DNA of 25,916 nucleotides, from IMG/VR virus record IMGVR_UViG_3300036766_000091, positions 1 to 25,916 of that record; one strand, written 5' to 3'. How positions within the stretch are numbered: position 1 is the first letter of the stretch; each line of letters opens with the position of its first letter. Shown here one piece after another: positions 1 through 6,765 of this stretch. Source of the DNA: a virus. The translations under genes were made by a program, and so were the position numbers. The notes beneath the pieces were generated by a model that saw only the letters and a list, made by a program, of their open reading frames with translations, was not told the DNA's origin and did no database searches.

Positions 1-2
1 TC

Positions 3-256
3 GTGAACTTCTACTCCTCGAAGGGCTGGAAAGTAGGGTCGGCGGCGATGAAAGACTGGCGGGCCGCGGTCAGAACATGGGAGGGGCGCGATGGGCTAGG
101 GCCGACAGCGCAGAGCGCAATCAAGGAACCAGGCTGGGACGAGATGGACGATGCCGAGCGGATGTACTGGGCAAAGCTATTCATCAGCACCAAGCGCGCC
201 ATCCCCAAGCACATGAAGCCCTATGCGGATCGCTGCCAGCACCAGGAGACGACAGT

Positions 257-260
<4 letters not shown>
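3..260 (+). CDS. Replication-initiation/helicase-loader-type phage protein, C-terminal part (5' end outside window)
   Basis: The frame is open to the window edge, so only the last 85 residues or so are present and the first GTG here is probably internal. The visible start, FYSSKGWKVGSAAMKDWRAA followed by VRTWE, matches the C-terminal signature I know from phage replication proteins and helix-turn-helix replisome organisers (FxxYYxxxGWxVGxxxMKxWKAAVRxWE). The tail after this motif is not one I recognise. Such proteins bind the phage origin or load helicase, so this marks the end of the replication module, with the small early genes following. Its TGA overlaps the ATG of the next gene (ATGA at 257-260), implying translational coupling. 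The family assignment rests on one motif; the N-terminal domain cannot be seen. Confidence 0.7.
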
Positions 261-837
<577 letters not shown>

Positions 838-841
<4 letters not shown>

Positions 842-999
842 CGACTCAGCATGACGTTCAGCGGGTACGCCGGGAGTGGAACTGGCAGCGGGTGGATGAG
901 CTGGTCCACGCCGCGAGCTGGGCAATCATCGGCCTGGTGATGTTGGGCTTGGTGCTGCTGCTTGGGATCGCGGCGGCGAATGGGAGGCTGACGCCATGA
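838..999 (+). CDS. Small single-pass membrane protein
   Basis: 53 residues, starting at GTG 838 with a strong ribosome-binding site (AGGAGG at about 826-831). The start overlaps the TGA of the previous gene (GTGA) and the stop overlaps the next start (ATGA at 996-999). The first 25 residues are polar and charged (VRREWNWQRVDEL). Residues 28-47 form one hydrophobic segment (WAIIGLVMLGLVLLLGIAAA), followed by a short polar tail. The N-terminal part carries charges of both signs, so orientation is unclear. The function is not recognised. A class III-like holin, superinfection-exclusion peptide or membrane anchor would all fit such an architecture, but nothing nearby decides between them. The coupled start/stop geometry is the main evidence that it is real. 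Confidence 0.7.
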
Positions 1000-1244
1000 G
1001 CGGGGAAATTGAGCGCGACGGAAAATGGGTGCGGCCACGTTTTAATCATTGCACGCACGGCGCCACTACGCCCCAAGACGCCGCAGCCGCGCAGATGCTC
1101 GAATCAATCCGCAACATCCTAGAGGACATTCAGCGTTCCCAGATGCTCCAGTGTGACGTGCGGAGGGACATCTGGGAGATTCGGCTTGCGCTACAGCGGA
1201 AGCGGCGAGAGCCGAAGGCCAAGGCCAAGCGGAGGCGGCCATGA
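996..1244 (+). CDS. Small hypothetical phage protein with basic C-terminus
   Basis: 82 residues, ATG overlapping the upstream TGA. The start contains a GKWVRPRF segment; residues 30-65 look helical and amphipathic (AAQMLESIRNILEDIQRSQM), suggesting a short coiled coil. The last 15 residues are almost all Arg, Lys, Pro and Ala (KRRREPKAKAKRRRP), which could bind nucleic acid. I do not recognise a family. It is a middle member of the tightly packed early operon and is coupled to both neighbours by 4-base overlaps. Confidence 0.7.
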   Translation: MSGEIERDGKWVRPRFNHCTHGATTPQDAAAAQMLESIRNILEDIQRSQMLQCDVRRDIWEIRLALQRKRREPKAKAKRRRP

Positions 1245-1657
1245 GCGCAGAGGGGAAGCACACGGCGACACCGCCGTGGGTCAGTCGTCGCCAGCAAATT
1301 TACGATGGCGAGGGCAATCACATAGCGCGCACGTTCAATGACGCCCCCGAAGGGAAGCGCGCCCAGCTCATCGTCTCCGCCGTGAACGCGCATGAGGGAT
1401 TAATAGAGGCATTGCTTGATGCTCTTTCCGCCGTTGAGGATGCCGTCGGAGACGACTTCTGCGAAGAGATGGACTGGGAGGCCGCGAATGGGGAATTAAG
1501 CGGCAACGCCAAGACGATGCAGGAGAAGTTGTCATTAGCATACCGCATCTGCCATTCATGGAATACGCGGCATTGTTGCTTCTATATACATAAGAACTGG
1601 CGAAAACTTGTTACGCCGACATCAGGCGAGCGCGGCCCCGGAGGACATAGAACATGA
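1241..1657 (+). CDS. Hypothetical phage protein of the small 'N-A-x-x-L-I-x-A-L' type
   Basis: 138 residues, ATG overlapping the upstream stop (ATGA 1241-1244). The middle (KRAQLIVSAVNAHEGLIEAL then LDAL) resembles a widespread class of small phage proteins that carry a VNAHxxLIxALLxAL helix and a preceding short beta segment (IYDGEGNHIARTF). These proteins are common in phage early regions and have no established role. The C-terminal part from about residue 105 (CHSWNTRHCCFYIHKNWRKL) lacks the usual features of the class and may be a lineage-specific extension. The stop overlaps the start of the VRR-NUC gene. Confidence 0.65.
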   Translation: MSAEGKHTATPPWVSRRQQIYDGEGNHIARTFNDAPEGKRAQLIVSAVNAHEGLIEALLDALSAVEDAVGDDFCEEMDWEAANGELSGNAKTMQEKLSLAYRICHSWNTRHCCFYIHKNWRKLVTPTSGERGPGGHRT

Positions 1658-2049
1658 GCCGCCTACTCCTAGCTCGCCGATCGCCCCGCGCCAGTGCGGG
1701 ACGCAAGCCCAAAGTAGCCGAACGGGATGTGCTCCGGGCCTGCCTCGACCTGCTGGCCGTGAAGCACATCTGGCGCATGAGGGTAAACACGGGGGCTGTA
1801 GCGATGTCTGGGCCACAGCAAAAGCCGCGATTTGTTCGATTCGGCAGGAAGGGTTGCGCGGACATCCTGGCTGACATCCCGGGCCGTTCGCCATCGTCCT
1901 TCGTCTGGGTGGAATGCAAGTCTCCTGGCAAGAAACAGAGCGTTGATCAGGTGGCATTTCAGGTGGCAGTTGAGCAGGCCAAGCAGCGCTACCTGCTGGT
2001 GAGCGACGTGGACACGCTGGCGGAGTGGCTGAAATCAAGAGGTTTGTAG
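1654..2049 (+). CDS. VRR-NUC domain nuclease
   Basis: 131 residues. The VRR-NUC fold (a restriction-endonuclease-like nuclease seen in phage and FAN1-type proteins, often credited with junction or flap cleavage) is indicated by an early E-x-x-V-L-x-A segment, then VNTGAVAM, then GCADILADIP supplying the catalytic Asp, and FVWVECKSPG with the E-x-K pair, followed by Q-x-x-F (DQVAFQVAVEQAK). The protein ends with an aspartate-bearing strand and DTLAEWLKSRGL. Phage versions are small stand-alone enzymes like this one. It probably processes branched replication or recombination intermediates. The start overlaps the upstream stop by ATGA. All the catalytic residues I expect are present. Confidence 0.85.
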   Translation: MSRLLLARRSPRASAGRKPKVAERDVLRACLDLLAVKHIWRMRVNTGAVAMSGPQQKPRFVRFGRKGCADILADIPGRSPSSFVWVECKSPGKKQSVDQVAFQVAVEQAKQRYLLVSDVDTLAEWLKSRGL

Positions 2050-2076
2050 CGCCTTCGGGCGCAGAAAGAGCAAACG

Positions 2077-2235
2077 ATGAGGAAACCGAAGAATACCAAA
2101 GGGCTACCAGAGAGAGTCCTCCCCGTGGCTCACTGCTGCGGACCCACTCACAACTTTCAGACATTACCAACCCAGCACGGCGAGACGCGAATCTACTGCG
2201 TCAATTGCGGAGAAGTCAGGGACGTGACCTGCTGA
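2077..2235 (+). CDS. Small CxxC zinc-ribbon-like protein
   Basis: 52 residues, ATG at 2077, in a different frame from a longer GTG-initiated frame that covers the same bases. The sequence has two adjacent Cys at 20-21, a His-rich middle (THNF, QHGE) and IYCVNCGEVRDVTC at the C-terminus, so one CxxC knuckle plus extra Cys could bind zinc. A purine-rich stretch (GAAAGAG, 2063-2069) lies upstream as a possible ribosome-binding site. It is preferred over the overlapping frame because the Cys and His spacing makes sense as a treble-clef or ribbon fragment. No function is known. It sits between the VRR-NUC gene and an echo of that gene's 3' end. Confidence 0.55.
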   Translation: MRKPKNTKGLPERVLPVAHCCGPTHNFQTLPTQHGETRIYCVNCGEVRDVTC

Positions 2236-2267
2236 TGGCGGAGTGGCTGAAGGAGCGCGGGATTTGA
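2235..2267 (+). pseudogene. Echo of the VRR-NUC C-terminus (MAEWLKERGI-stop)
   Basis: Ten codons plus stop read MAEWLKERGI, nearly the same as the LAEWLKSRGL that ends the VRR-NUC gene. The two share 15 identical bases (2019-2033 and 2237-2251), about 218 bases apart. VRR-NUC proteins commonly end this way, so this looks like the stump of a second or older copy, or a recombination scar. It overlaps the stop of the small CxxC gene (TGATG). It is unlikely to be a gene in its own right. Confidence 0.5.
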
Positions 2268-2512
2268 CAAGTTTGCGCCGTGGCGGAAAAGACGTGGTTG
2301 CTGATACAACACGCGGCCTAAAAGGGGCGCTTATTCGCCCGCTGTCACCGGGTGGGTCAGGTGCGTCTCGGAGTGGCCAAGGAAGGCAGCCAAAAGTAAA
2401 CGCTGGGCTTATAACGGCGGCTAGAGCAAGAGCCGTGGTGGATAGGGCCCAGTCCGAACAATCCATGAAGGACATCCGGGGTGGAGGCGGGAATCCCCGG
2501 CGGCGCAAATGA
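2264..2512 (+). CDS. Hypothetical basic protein, start uncertain
   Basis: About 82 residues if it starts at TTG 2264. That start has an AAGGAG site eight bases upstream (2250-2255) and overlaps a TGA (TTGA). A GTG at 2243 is the alternative. The stop overlaps the next gene's ATG (ATGA at 2509-2512), in keeping with the operon pattern. The protein is rich in Gly, Arg, Ser and Ala with no hydrophobic core I can point to, and ends in GGGGNPRRRK. I do not recognise it. A rival frame in the same stretch has short open segments (CVSEWPRKAAKSKRWAYNGG) broken by stops, so the region may instead be decayed sequence. Confidence 0.4.
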   Translation: MTSLRRGGKDVVADTTRGLKGALIRPLSPGGSGASRSGQGRQPKVNAGLITAARARAVVDRAQSEQSMKDIRGGGGNPRRRK

Positions 2513-2850
2513 ACTCACACCCTCAATACGGACCGTCGCCGCTGTTCGCAGGGGCGGACTACGTTCCCCAGCGCGACGACGCCAGACTGCTTACCCAGAT
2601 TGACCGGATTCGCAACCTCATGGCGGACGGGCACTGGAGAACGCTGAAGCAGATAGGGGACGCGACCGGCGATCCGACGCCGAGCGTATCGGCCCAGTTG
2701 CGCCACCTCACGACCCCGCAGCACGGCTCGCACATCAAAGAGAGGCGCTACGCTGGTGATGGGCTCTTTGAATACCGAATCGTGCCGGGCTCAGGGAAAC
2801 CGTACCAGTTACGGCTGAGGGCATCCGCGCCTACAGGGGGTGCTGAGTGA
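2509..2850 (+). CDS. Winged-helix DNA-binding protein
   Basis: 113 residues, ATG overlapping the upstream TGA. Residues about 26-90 read as a winged helix: an initial helix (LLTQIDRIRNLM), D-G-x-W-R-T-L-x-x-I for the second helix, then TPSVSAQLRHLTT as the likely recognition helix, and a wing from ERRYAGDGLFEYRIV. Similar small proteins with an ADGxWRTLxEI core are frequent in phages and are thought to be transcription regulators or replication accessories. Position in the middle of the early operon suggests a role in controlling phage gene expression. The target is unknown. Confidence 0.75.
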   Translation: MNSHPQYGPSPLFAGADYVPQRDDARLLTQIDRIRNLMADGHWRTLKQIGDATGDPTPSVSAQLRHLTTPQHGSHIKERRYAGDGLFEYRIVPGSGKPYQLRLRASAPTGGAE

Positions 2851-3038
2851 GTTCGGAAATGGAACTGACCGAGGCGGGGCGTTTGCAACTGGCAACCCTG
2901 ATAGCGGAGGAGCGCCAGACGCCGATCCGGGAGCCGCTGATTGCGCGAAGTCAGGACTTAGGCTATCTGTGCGGGAAGGTGCTGGCGAACGAGGAGAAAC
3001 GATTGCGGGAATCGGGCCAAAATCGGAGGCGAGCATGA
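2847..3038 (+). CDS. Small hypothetical helical protein
   Basis: 63 residues, starting at GTG 2847, which overlaps the preceding TGA (GTGA), and ending at a TGA that overlaps the next ATG. It is charged and likely all-helical (ELTEAGRLQLATLIAEERQ, then LANEEKRLRES) with a basic end (QNRRRA). There are no Cys residues except one near the middle and no membrane segment. No family was recognised. Confidence 0.6.
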   Translation: MSSEMELTEAGRLQLATLIAEERQTPIREPLIARSQDLGYLCGKVLANEEKRLRESGQNRRRA

Positions 3039-3229
3039 ACCAAGAAGTCCCACGCGAGCAGTGGCATTGCGCTAACTGTCTGATGACTGGCACACTCGAT
3101 CTTCACGGGAGGTGTGGAACGTGCGGCTCAGGCCAAGTAGCCTCGGAGCAAGCGCGAGGGCTGAGCCGGGACGCTCGGGAATGCGCCGAATTGGAAAAGA
3201 TGTTGGAATGCAGAGAGGAGCGAAGGTGA
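3035..3229 (+). CDS. Small zinc-ribbon protein
   Basis: 64 residues, starting at ATG 3035 with a GGAGG site a few bases upstream, and overlapping the upstream stop (ATGA). A longer in-frame reading from 2840 is rejected because it would duplicate coding of the preceding gene. WHCANC followed thirteen residues later by CGTC forms a classic CxxC-x(n)-CxxC zinc ribbon, with HGRCGTCGSGQVAS as the second knuckle. A C-terminal helix with CAELEKMLECREE follows. Similar ribbons occur in many phage small proteins of unknown role. The stop overlaps the HNH gene start (GTGA 3226-3229). Confidence 0.7.
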   Translation: MNQEVPREQWHCANCLMTGTLDLHGRCGTCGSGQVASEQARGLSRDARECAELEKMLECREERR

Positions 3230-3666
3230 CCCAACCCCCATTTGAAACACGCTTTTGGTCTAAGGTAGAGAAATCCCACAGTGGCTGTTGGATTTGGACG
3301 GGAGCGAAGAATGATACCGGCTACGGGATGCTACTCCGCGGCGTGCCGGCCAAGGGTAGGATCAGGGCCCATAGGTGGCTCTACGAGAAGACCAATGGTC
3401 CAATACCTCCCGGCCTGGAGCTAGACCATCTATGCCGAAATCGAGCCTGCGTTAATCCGCGGCACCTTGAGCCAGTAAGCCATAGAGAGAATATCCTGCG
3501 CGGGATCGGTCCATCGGCCGTCCATGCCAAGAAAACCCACTGTATTCGTGGGCACGAATTCACCCCAGCAAACACGAAACGCCTACCGCATGGGCGGGAG
3601 TGCGTGGAATGCAGGAGAATGCACAATGCAGCACGCTCTCGCCGGGGGATCGGGGGGAAGCCATGA
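3226..3666 (+). CDS. HNH endonuclease (HNH_3-like)
   Basis: 146 residues. The start is taken as GTG 3226, which overlaps the upstream TGA and lies about eight bases after a GAGGAG site; an upstream ATG at 3208 adds six residues. The order of motifs is that of small phage HNH homing-type nucleases: FWSKVEKSHSGCWIWTGAKN, DTGYGM, AHRWLYEKTNGPIPPGLELD with the HNH core H-L-C-x-N-R-A-C-V-N-P-x-H-L-E, then RENILRG. A second zinc knuckle follows near the C-terminus (CIRGHEF and CVECRR). It nicks or cuts DNA; as a free-standing gene it could be a selfish homing enzyme or a packaging-associated nuclease. Its distance from the terminase genes favours the former. Confidence 0.85.
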   Translation: MTQPPFETRFWSKVEKSHSGCWIWTGAKNDTGYGMLLRGVPAKGRIRAHRWLYEKTNGPIPPGLELDHLCRNRACVNPRHLEPVSHRENILRGIGPSAVHAKKTHCIRGHEFTPANTKRLPHGRECVECRRMHNAARSRRGIGGKP

Positions 3667-3890
3667 GCAAGCCCAAGGGAGCGGGCCAGTGGCCGGAGTG
3701 GATTAGCGTGAAGGAGCGGTTGCCTCGCAAAGGCCAGCGCGTTCTCTGTACGTTCGCACCGACGACAGACGGGAAGCTGCAACTCATCGTCATAGACTCG
3801 CTTGACCGCCAGGAAAATAGTTGGGCGCGCGGAACACTGATAACCCACTGGCTCCCGCTCCCGCTCCCGCCCAAGAAAGGGAAGCCATGA
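3663..3890 (+). CDS. DUF551 family protein
   Basis: 75 residues, ATG overlapping the HNH stop. It carries the DUF551 pattern: WISVKERLPRKGQRVLCTF near the start, a short variable centre, and THWLPLPLPPKKG at the end. DUF551 proteins are small, very common in phages and prophages, and have no assigned function. The gene is complete and of usual length. Coupled by ATGA to the next gene. Confidence 0.85.
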   Translation: MSKPKGAGQWPEWISVKERLPRKGQRVLCTFAPTTDGKLQLIVIDSLDRQENSWARGTLITHWLPLPLPPKKGKP

Positions 3891-4066
3891 AGAAGACGCC
3901 GGAGTTCAAGGTGGGGCAGGTGGTGGCATCTAAGCGGTCGAAGGATTTCTACGTTCGCATCACGGGCATCCATCGCGGCACCTACAGAGTTGCCGACCCG
4001 GAACTTGGCGCATCCGCCTACCGCGAGAAGTGGTTGCGCGCCCTGACAGCGCGGGAGAAGGGGTAG
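3887..4066 (+). CDS. Small hypothetical protein
   Basis: 59 residues, ATG overlapping the preceding stop. The sequence is beta-rich (FKVGQVVASKRSKDFYVRIT, then GTYRVAD) and resembles a small SH3-like or KOW-like barrel, ending in a charged helix. Family unknown. The stop is followed two bases later by the next start, which is one of the few non-overlapping junctions in this operon. Confidence 0.65.
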   Translation: MKKTPEFKVGQVVASKRSKDFYVRITGIHRGTYRVADPELGASAYREKWLRALTAREKG

Positions 4067-4068
4067 CC

Positions 4069-4722
4069 ATGCCGACTGACGACAGGAAGCCGATGAGCGC
4101 CGAGAGGTTGGCGGTAATAAAGAGAACTGTTGGACTCAGCAGCGTGGCCCGCGAACTGCTCCGCGAGGTGGAGCGGCTGCGGGCCAACATTTACACTGGC
4201 CCCGAGTTGAAACTTGAGCCAGTCGAGGCGCAGCCCGAGCAGGTGTGCGCGAAGCCGTTGACTACTGATTTCGCAATGCGCCTAGACTTGCGTTGTACCT
4301 TGCTCGCCGGTCATTCTGGAAACTGCCAACTTGTCTTTCATAGCCCGCCCCCCCCCGAGACCCAGCCCCAGCAGGTGTGCGCGTGCGGGCATCCGTTATC
4401 TTGCCACGCGGGTGAGGCCGGCGGCTGTGCTGCGTGCGGTAGCCATCCCGATGATTGGTGTGATTGCGACGTGTACACCCCCGCCCCGCCTCCTGCTGCG
4501 CCCCGCGAAGGAATCGCACACGAAACTCAGGGCTACCCATCCCGCAGCAATCTTGGCACAGCCTCGCAACTTGGGCCCCCTGCTCCGTGCGATGAGACCC
4601 ACGAATGGCATTTACCCGTATTTGCCCGTAATTTACCTGCCCCGAATCAATGTCAGCATTGTGCAGATTACAGAGGAGCCGAAATAGCCGAGCAGGCGAA
4701 GCGAGAGGAGGCGGGGGAATGA
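4069..4722 (+). CDS. Multi-module Cys-rich (zinc-binding) protein
   Basis: 217 residues. After an N-terminal helix (LLREVERLRAN) there are three Cys/His modules separated by Pro/Gln-rich linkers: (i) about residues 60-90, QVCAKPL...LRCTLLAGHSGNC, which resembles the C-x-x-P...C-x-L-x-x-GH-x-G-x-C/H knuckle common in phage and actinobacterial small proteins; (ii) about 103-138, CACGHPLSCHAGEAGGCAAC and GSHPDDWCDCDVY; (iii) near the C-terminus, HEWHLP...NQCQHCADYR. QPEQVCA and QPQQVCA before modules one and two suggest module duplication or shuffling. It looks like a string of zinc knuckles that could bind nucleic acid or protein. The function is unknown. Confidence 0.6.
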   Translation: MPTDDRKPMSAERLAVIKRTVGLSSVARELLREVERLRANIYTGPELKLEPVEAQPEQVCAKPLTTDFAMRLDLRCTLLAGHSGNCQLVFHSPPPPETQPQQVCACGHPLSCHAGEAGGCAACGSHPDDWCDCDVYTPAPPPAAPREGIAHETQGYPSRSNLGTASQLGPPAPCDETHEWHLPVFARNLPAPNQCQHCADYRGAEIAEQAKREEAGE

Positions 4723-4976
4723 GCATCAAGTTCGACAGCAAAATGATTGAGAAGAACGTCCTGACGGGGCTGGATTGCGATGCCTGTGGGGAGGATATCC
4801 CTTTAGGGGAAGGCGGGGGTATTTGTCAGGGAGTCGGGATGCTAACCGTAACAGTGTCGGGAGGGTACGGCGAATACATGGACGGGAGTAGTCGCGTGAT
4901 GCCGTGTGCAGACTGCGCCAAGCTGCTACAGGATGCCTTCCCAATGCTCTGGAAGAATGAGGTGTTCGTGCCATGA
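4719..4976 (+). CDS. Small CxxC protein
   Basis: 85 residues, ATG overlapping the upstream stop; the in-frame extension upstream is rejected because it would lie inside the previous gene. CDACGEDIP near residue 24 and CADCAKLL near residue 66 form a paired CxxC zinc site around a beta-rich middle (MLTVTVSGGYGEYMDG). This layout is a split zinc ribbon. No family name is known to me. It is coupled to the next gene (ATGA 4973-4976). Confidence 0.65.
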   Translation: MSIKFDSKMIEKNVLTGLDCDACGEDIPLGEGGGICQGVGMLTVTVSGGYGEYMDGSSRVMPCADCAKLLQDAFPMLWKNEVFVP

Positions 4977-5530
4977 GTGACCTGCGGGAGATTGAAGCGT
5001 TGGCGAAAGCGACGTTTGCGGCCAACTTTCCAGGCCGCATCTGGAGCGAACAATCAGCGGAGTTCCATAATGACTACTATGTTCAGGCCGACCGCCTGCT
5101 TCCCTTCGTGCAGGCCCAGGTGGACGCGGGCCAAGTTGGGTACAAAGAGCGCATTGACCACCTAACCGAAAGCCTAAACGCGGAGATTGCGAAACGAAAG
5201 GCCGCCGCATATGTGCCCAGCAGCGACGAAGTGGCAGCCTTGCTTTGCGAGGAACACTACGACTGTGGGCAGTGTTATCGCTGGCAGCTAGCAGGAATAA
5301 AGCTAGCCGTGGACGAGGCGGTGGAGGCGGAGCGGGAGCGGTGGATTGAAAACGGTTTGTACACTCTGACTTTGGAGAAGTTGCTTGCGCGATGTGCCCA
5401 CAGCATAGAACACGAAAAGGTGAGGCCGCTGGATGGAGGAATCATCAAGTGTGACCCGAATACATGTCGCAAATGTCACATTGAATCTATACTGAGCGCC
5501 GCCGCCGTCCGAGAGGGGGAGAAGTCATGA
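4973..5530 (+). CDS. Hypothetical protein with helical core and CxxC motifs
   Basis: 185 residues, ATG overlapping the preceding TGA. The first half is helical (EIEALAKATFAANF; ERIDHLTESLNAEIAKRKAA looks like a short coiled coil). The centre holds CEEHYDCGQCYRWQ followed by a helix with AVEAERERWIEN, a pattern common in phage hypothetical proteins. The C-terminal third has CAHSIEH and CDPNTCRKCHIESI, another likely zinc site. The stop overlaps the next ATG. Function unknown. Confidence 0.65.
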   Translation: MSDLREIEALAKATFAANFPGRIWSEQSAEFHNDYYVQADRLLPFVQAQVDAGQVGYKERIDHLTESLNAEIAKRKAAAYVPSSDEVAALLCEEHYDCGQCYRWQLAGIKLAVDEAVEAERERWIENGLYTLTLEKLLARCAHSIEHEKVRPLDGGIIKCDPNTCRKCHIESILSAAAVREGEKS

Positions 5531-5694
5531 GCGCCCTAGTCGGAATTGTCGCTTGGTTTGCCATCATGTTTGTTGCGAGCCTGACTATGGGGCCAGAACG
5601 GTGCGACCGCTGCGGTTCAACCAATATTGGCAACTTTTCATGCGACGAGCCTTGCAGCGAGTGTAAGGACTGCGGACTGATAGGAGGAGCATAG
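5527..5694 (+). CDS. Tiny membrane-anchored Cys-rich protein
   Basis: 55 residues, ATG overlapping the upstream TGA. Residues 4-20 form one hydrophobic helix (LVGIVAWFAIMFVASLT). It is followed by a Cys cluster: CDRCGSTNIG, then C-x3-C-x2-C-x2-C (CDEPCSECKDCG), able to hold one zinc or a metal cluster. So this is a membrane anchor with a zinc ribbon. The 3' end contains AGGAGG, which probably serves as ribosome-binding site for the next gene. Function unknown; the combination is unusual for a phage early protein. Confidence 0.7.
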   Translation: MSALVGIVAWFAIMFVASLTMGPERCDRCGSTNIGNFSCDEPCSECKDCGLIGGA

Positions 5695-5696
5695 AC

Positions 5697-5966
5697 ATGA
5701 GCGCGATTGAAGACATGGCGAAGCGGGCACTTTGCGAAGTGCAGCAGTTTGGCGATTCCGATGTGCACAGACTTGCCGGAGTTGCGAAAGAATCATTTGA
5801 GGCGGACGCGGCCATCATCGCCCGCCACTACCGGGTGGGCGTGAGGGAGTTGCTGCTGGCGGCGCGGGGGTGGGCTGGAGTTGCGGAGGCTGAGAGCATG
5901 GACGAGTACCGCAACAGAAAGGCCCGGCTCCGCAAGGCGCTGGAGGGCTACGCCGATGTCAAGTAA
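5697..5966 (+). CDS. Small hypothetical helical protein
   Basis: 89 residues, ATG 5697, two bases after the preceding stop and with AGGAGG-type sequence (about 5683-5688) at good spacing. It reads as a helical protein (EDMAKRALCEVQQF; ADAAIIARHYRVGVRELLLA; AESMDEYRNRKARLRKALEG) with no motif I recognise. It overlaps the next gene by 11 bases. Confidence 0.65.
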   Translation: MSAIEDMAKRALCEVQQFGDSDVHRLAGVAKESFEADAAIIARHYRVGVRELLLAARGWAGVAEAESMDEYRNRKARLRKALEGYADVK

Positions 5967-6144
5967 GCGGCCAACTTGCTTCAACTGTCGTACTGAGTAC
6001 GTGGCGTCATGTAGCAGGGCCTACTGCCTCCGCTGCCTAGAGAGCGGCAGGGAGCTCAGGCCAATCCCGGTACTGCGTTCCCTGTGGTGGGACATGGAAG
6101 ACTTGATTGCGTCGACCTTGGATTGGTGCCCCTTTGGCGACTGA
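5956..6144 (+). CDS. Small CxxC zinc-ribbon protein
   Basis: 62 residues, starting at ATG 5956, eleven bases inside the end of the previous gene. [20 protein letters not shown] gives two CxxC knuckles with an extra Cys between them. The C-terminal half ([19 protein letters not shown]) is hydrophobic and helical but too mixed to be a clear membrane segment. Function unknown. It is one of the run of small zinc-type proteins in this region. Confidence 0.6.
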   Translation: MSSKRPTCFNCRTEYVASCSRAYCLRCLESGRELRPIPVLRSLWWDMEDLIASTLDWCPFGD

Positions 6145-6637
6145 GCCCACACCCCATCCCGAAGGCGGAGCCGGGATCAAGGAGTGCGGGAAGTGCTTGT
6201 TGGCCAAGCCGATAAACAGCTTCCCTATTCGCAAATATAAGCTGAAAATGGGCACTTCCTGCTGGTGCCACGAGTGTCATGCGGAGTATTATAGGGAGTG
6301 GAAGATGAATTCGGACCACTACAAACTGCCTCCGAACTACTGCCGATCGCGGGAATACAGCTCGTGGGTCAATATGCGGGCGAGGTGTCTAAACCCTAGG
6401 AGCAAGTCTTTCAAATATTACGGTGGCAGGGGAATTACGGTATGCCGTCGCTGGCACTGGTCCTTTCCCAATTTTCTAAAGGACATGGGTCCAAGGCCGG
6501 AAAGCACGACACTAGACCGCATCAACAATGATGGAAACTACGAACCAGGGAATTGTCGCTGGGCCACGGCGAAGCAGCAACAGTCCAATAAGCGAAAGAA
6601 GATTTTTAAAACTCCGCAAACCCCGCAGAGCTATTGA
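6134..6637 (+). CDS. HNH-like endonuclease with N-terminal zinc finger
   Basis: About 167 residues from TTG 6134 (176 if TTG 6107 is used). No ATG is well placed, so the start is uncertain. It has an N-terminal CxxC-x(n)-CxxC finger ([28 protein letters not shown]), then a domain I know from phage free-standing nucleases: [58 protein letters not shown] and a basic tail. [14 protein letters not shown] is the HNH-like core. This family spreads as homing-type genes. Base composition is lower in G+C than the neighbours (216 of 420 bases at 6181-6600, about 51%), a sign of later arrival. It ends the packed early operon; a non-coding gap follows. Confidence 0.8.
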   Translation: MATEPTPHPEGGAGIKECGKCLLAKPINSFPIRKYKLKMGTSCWCHECHAEYYREWKMNSDHYKLPPNYCRSREYSSWVNMRARCLNPRSKSFKYYGGRGITVCRRWHWSFPNFLKDMGPRPESTTLDRINNDGNYEPGNCRWATAKQQQSNKRKKIFKTPQTPQSY

Positions 6638-6765
6638 CAGCCTCTGCCTTCCTGCATCACACTCCCATATGTAGTAGGGCTTCGCCAGGAGCCACAAGCT
6701 ATACGCCCTCCCCGCGCGAGCCGGGGTCCAATCAAACAGCCAAGACCGGAGGACTGCCCAAGCTC
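6638..6765. other. Gap between early operon and packaging genes
   Basis: 128 bases without a convincing gene. A 5-bp GC hairpin (CCCCG at 6710-6714 with CGGGG at 6722-6726, loop of seven) lies in it, with no U-tract. TTGACA at 6634-6639 has no matching -10 at normal spacing. The gap is the largest break in the first 9 kb, so it is the natural place for a late promoter or regulator site, but I cannot identify one. It ends with GGAGG (6749-6753) upstream of the next ATG. Confidence 0.4.

Noticed and set aside
2025-2267. 80-codon frame starting at GTG 2025
   Set aside because: It starts inside the VRR-NUC end and covers the 52-residue CxxC gene; only its last ten codons look protein-like, and those are the VRR-NUC echo.
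2164-2508. Minus-strand frame of 114 codons
   Set aside because: Composition is that of a shadow of GC-rich plus-strand sequence (Pro/Ser/Arg-rich), with no ribosome site.
2840-3034. N-terminal extension of the zinc-ribbon gene at 3035
   Set aside because: It would double-code the 2847-3038 gene; the ATG at 3035 has a GGAGG site and the usual ATGA overlap.
4262-4741. Minus-strand frame of 159 codons opposite the multi-Cys gene
   Set aside because: The plus frame has clear Cys/His modules and coupled ends; the minus frame shows none.
6634-6639. TTGACA as a -35 promoter element
   Set aside because: No -10-like hexamer at 16-18 bases; the nearest candidate (TATGTA) is 28 bases away.
6710-6726. 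Hairpin as an intrinsic terminator of the early operon
   Set aside because: Only five base pairs and no T-run, so it was recorded only within the gap description.
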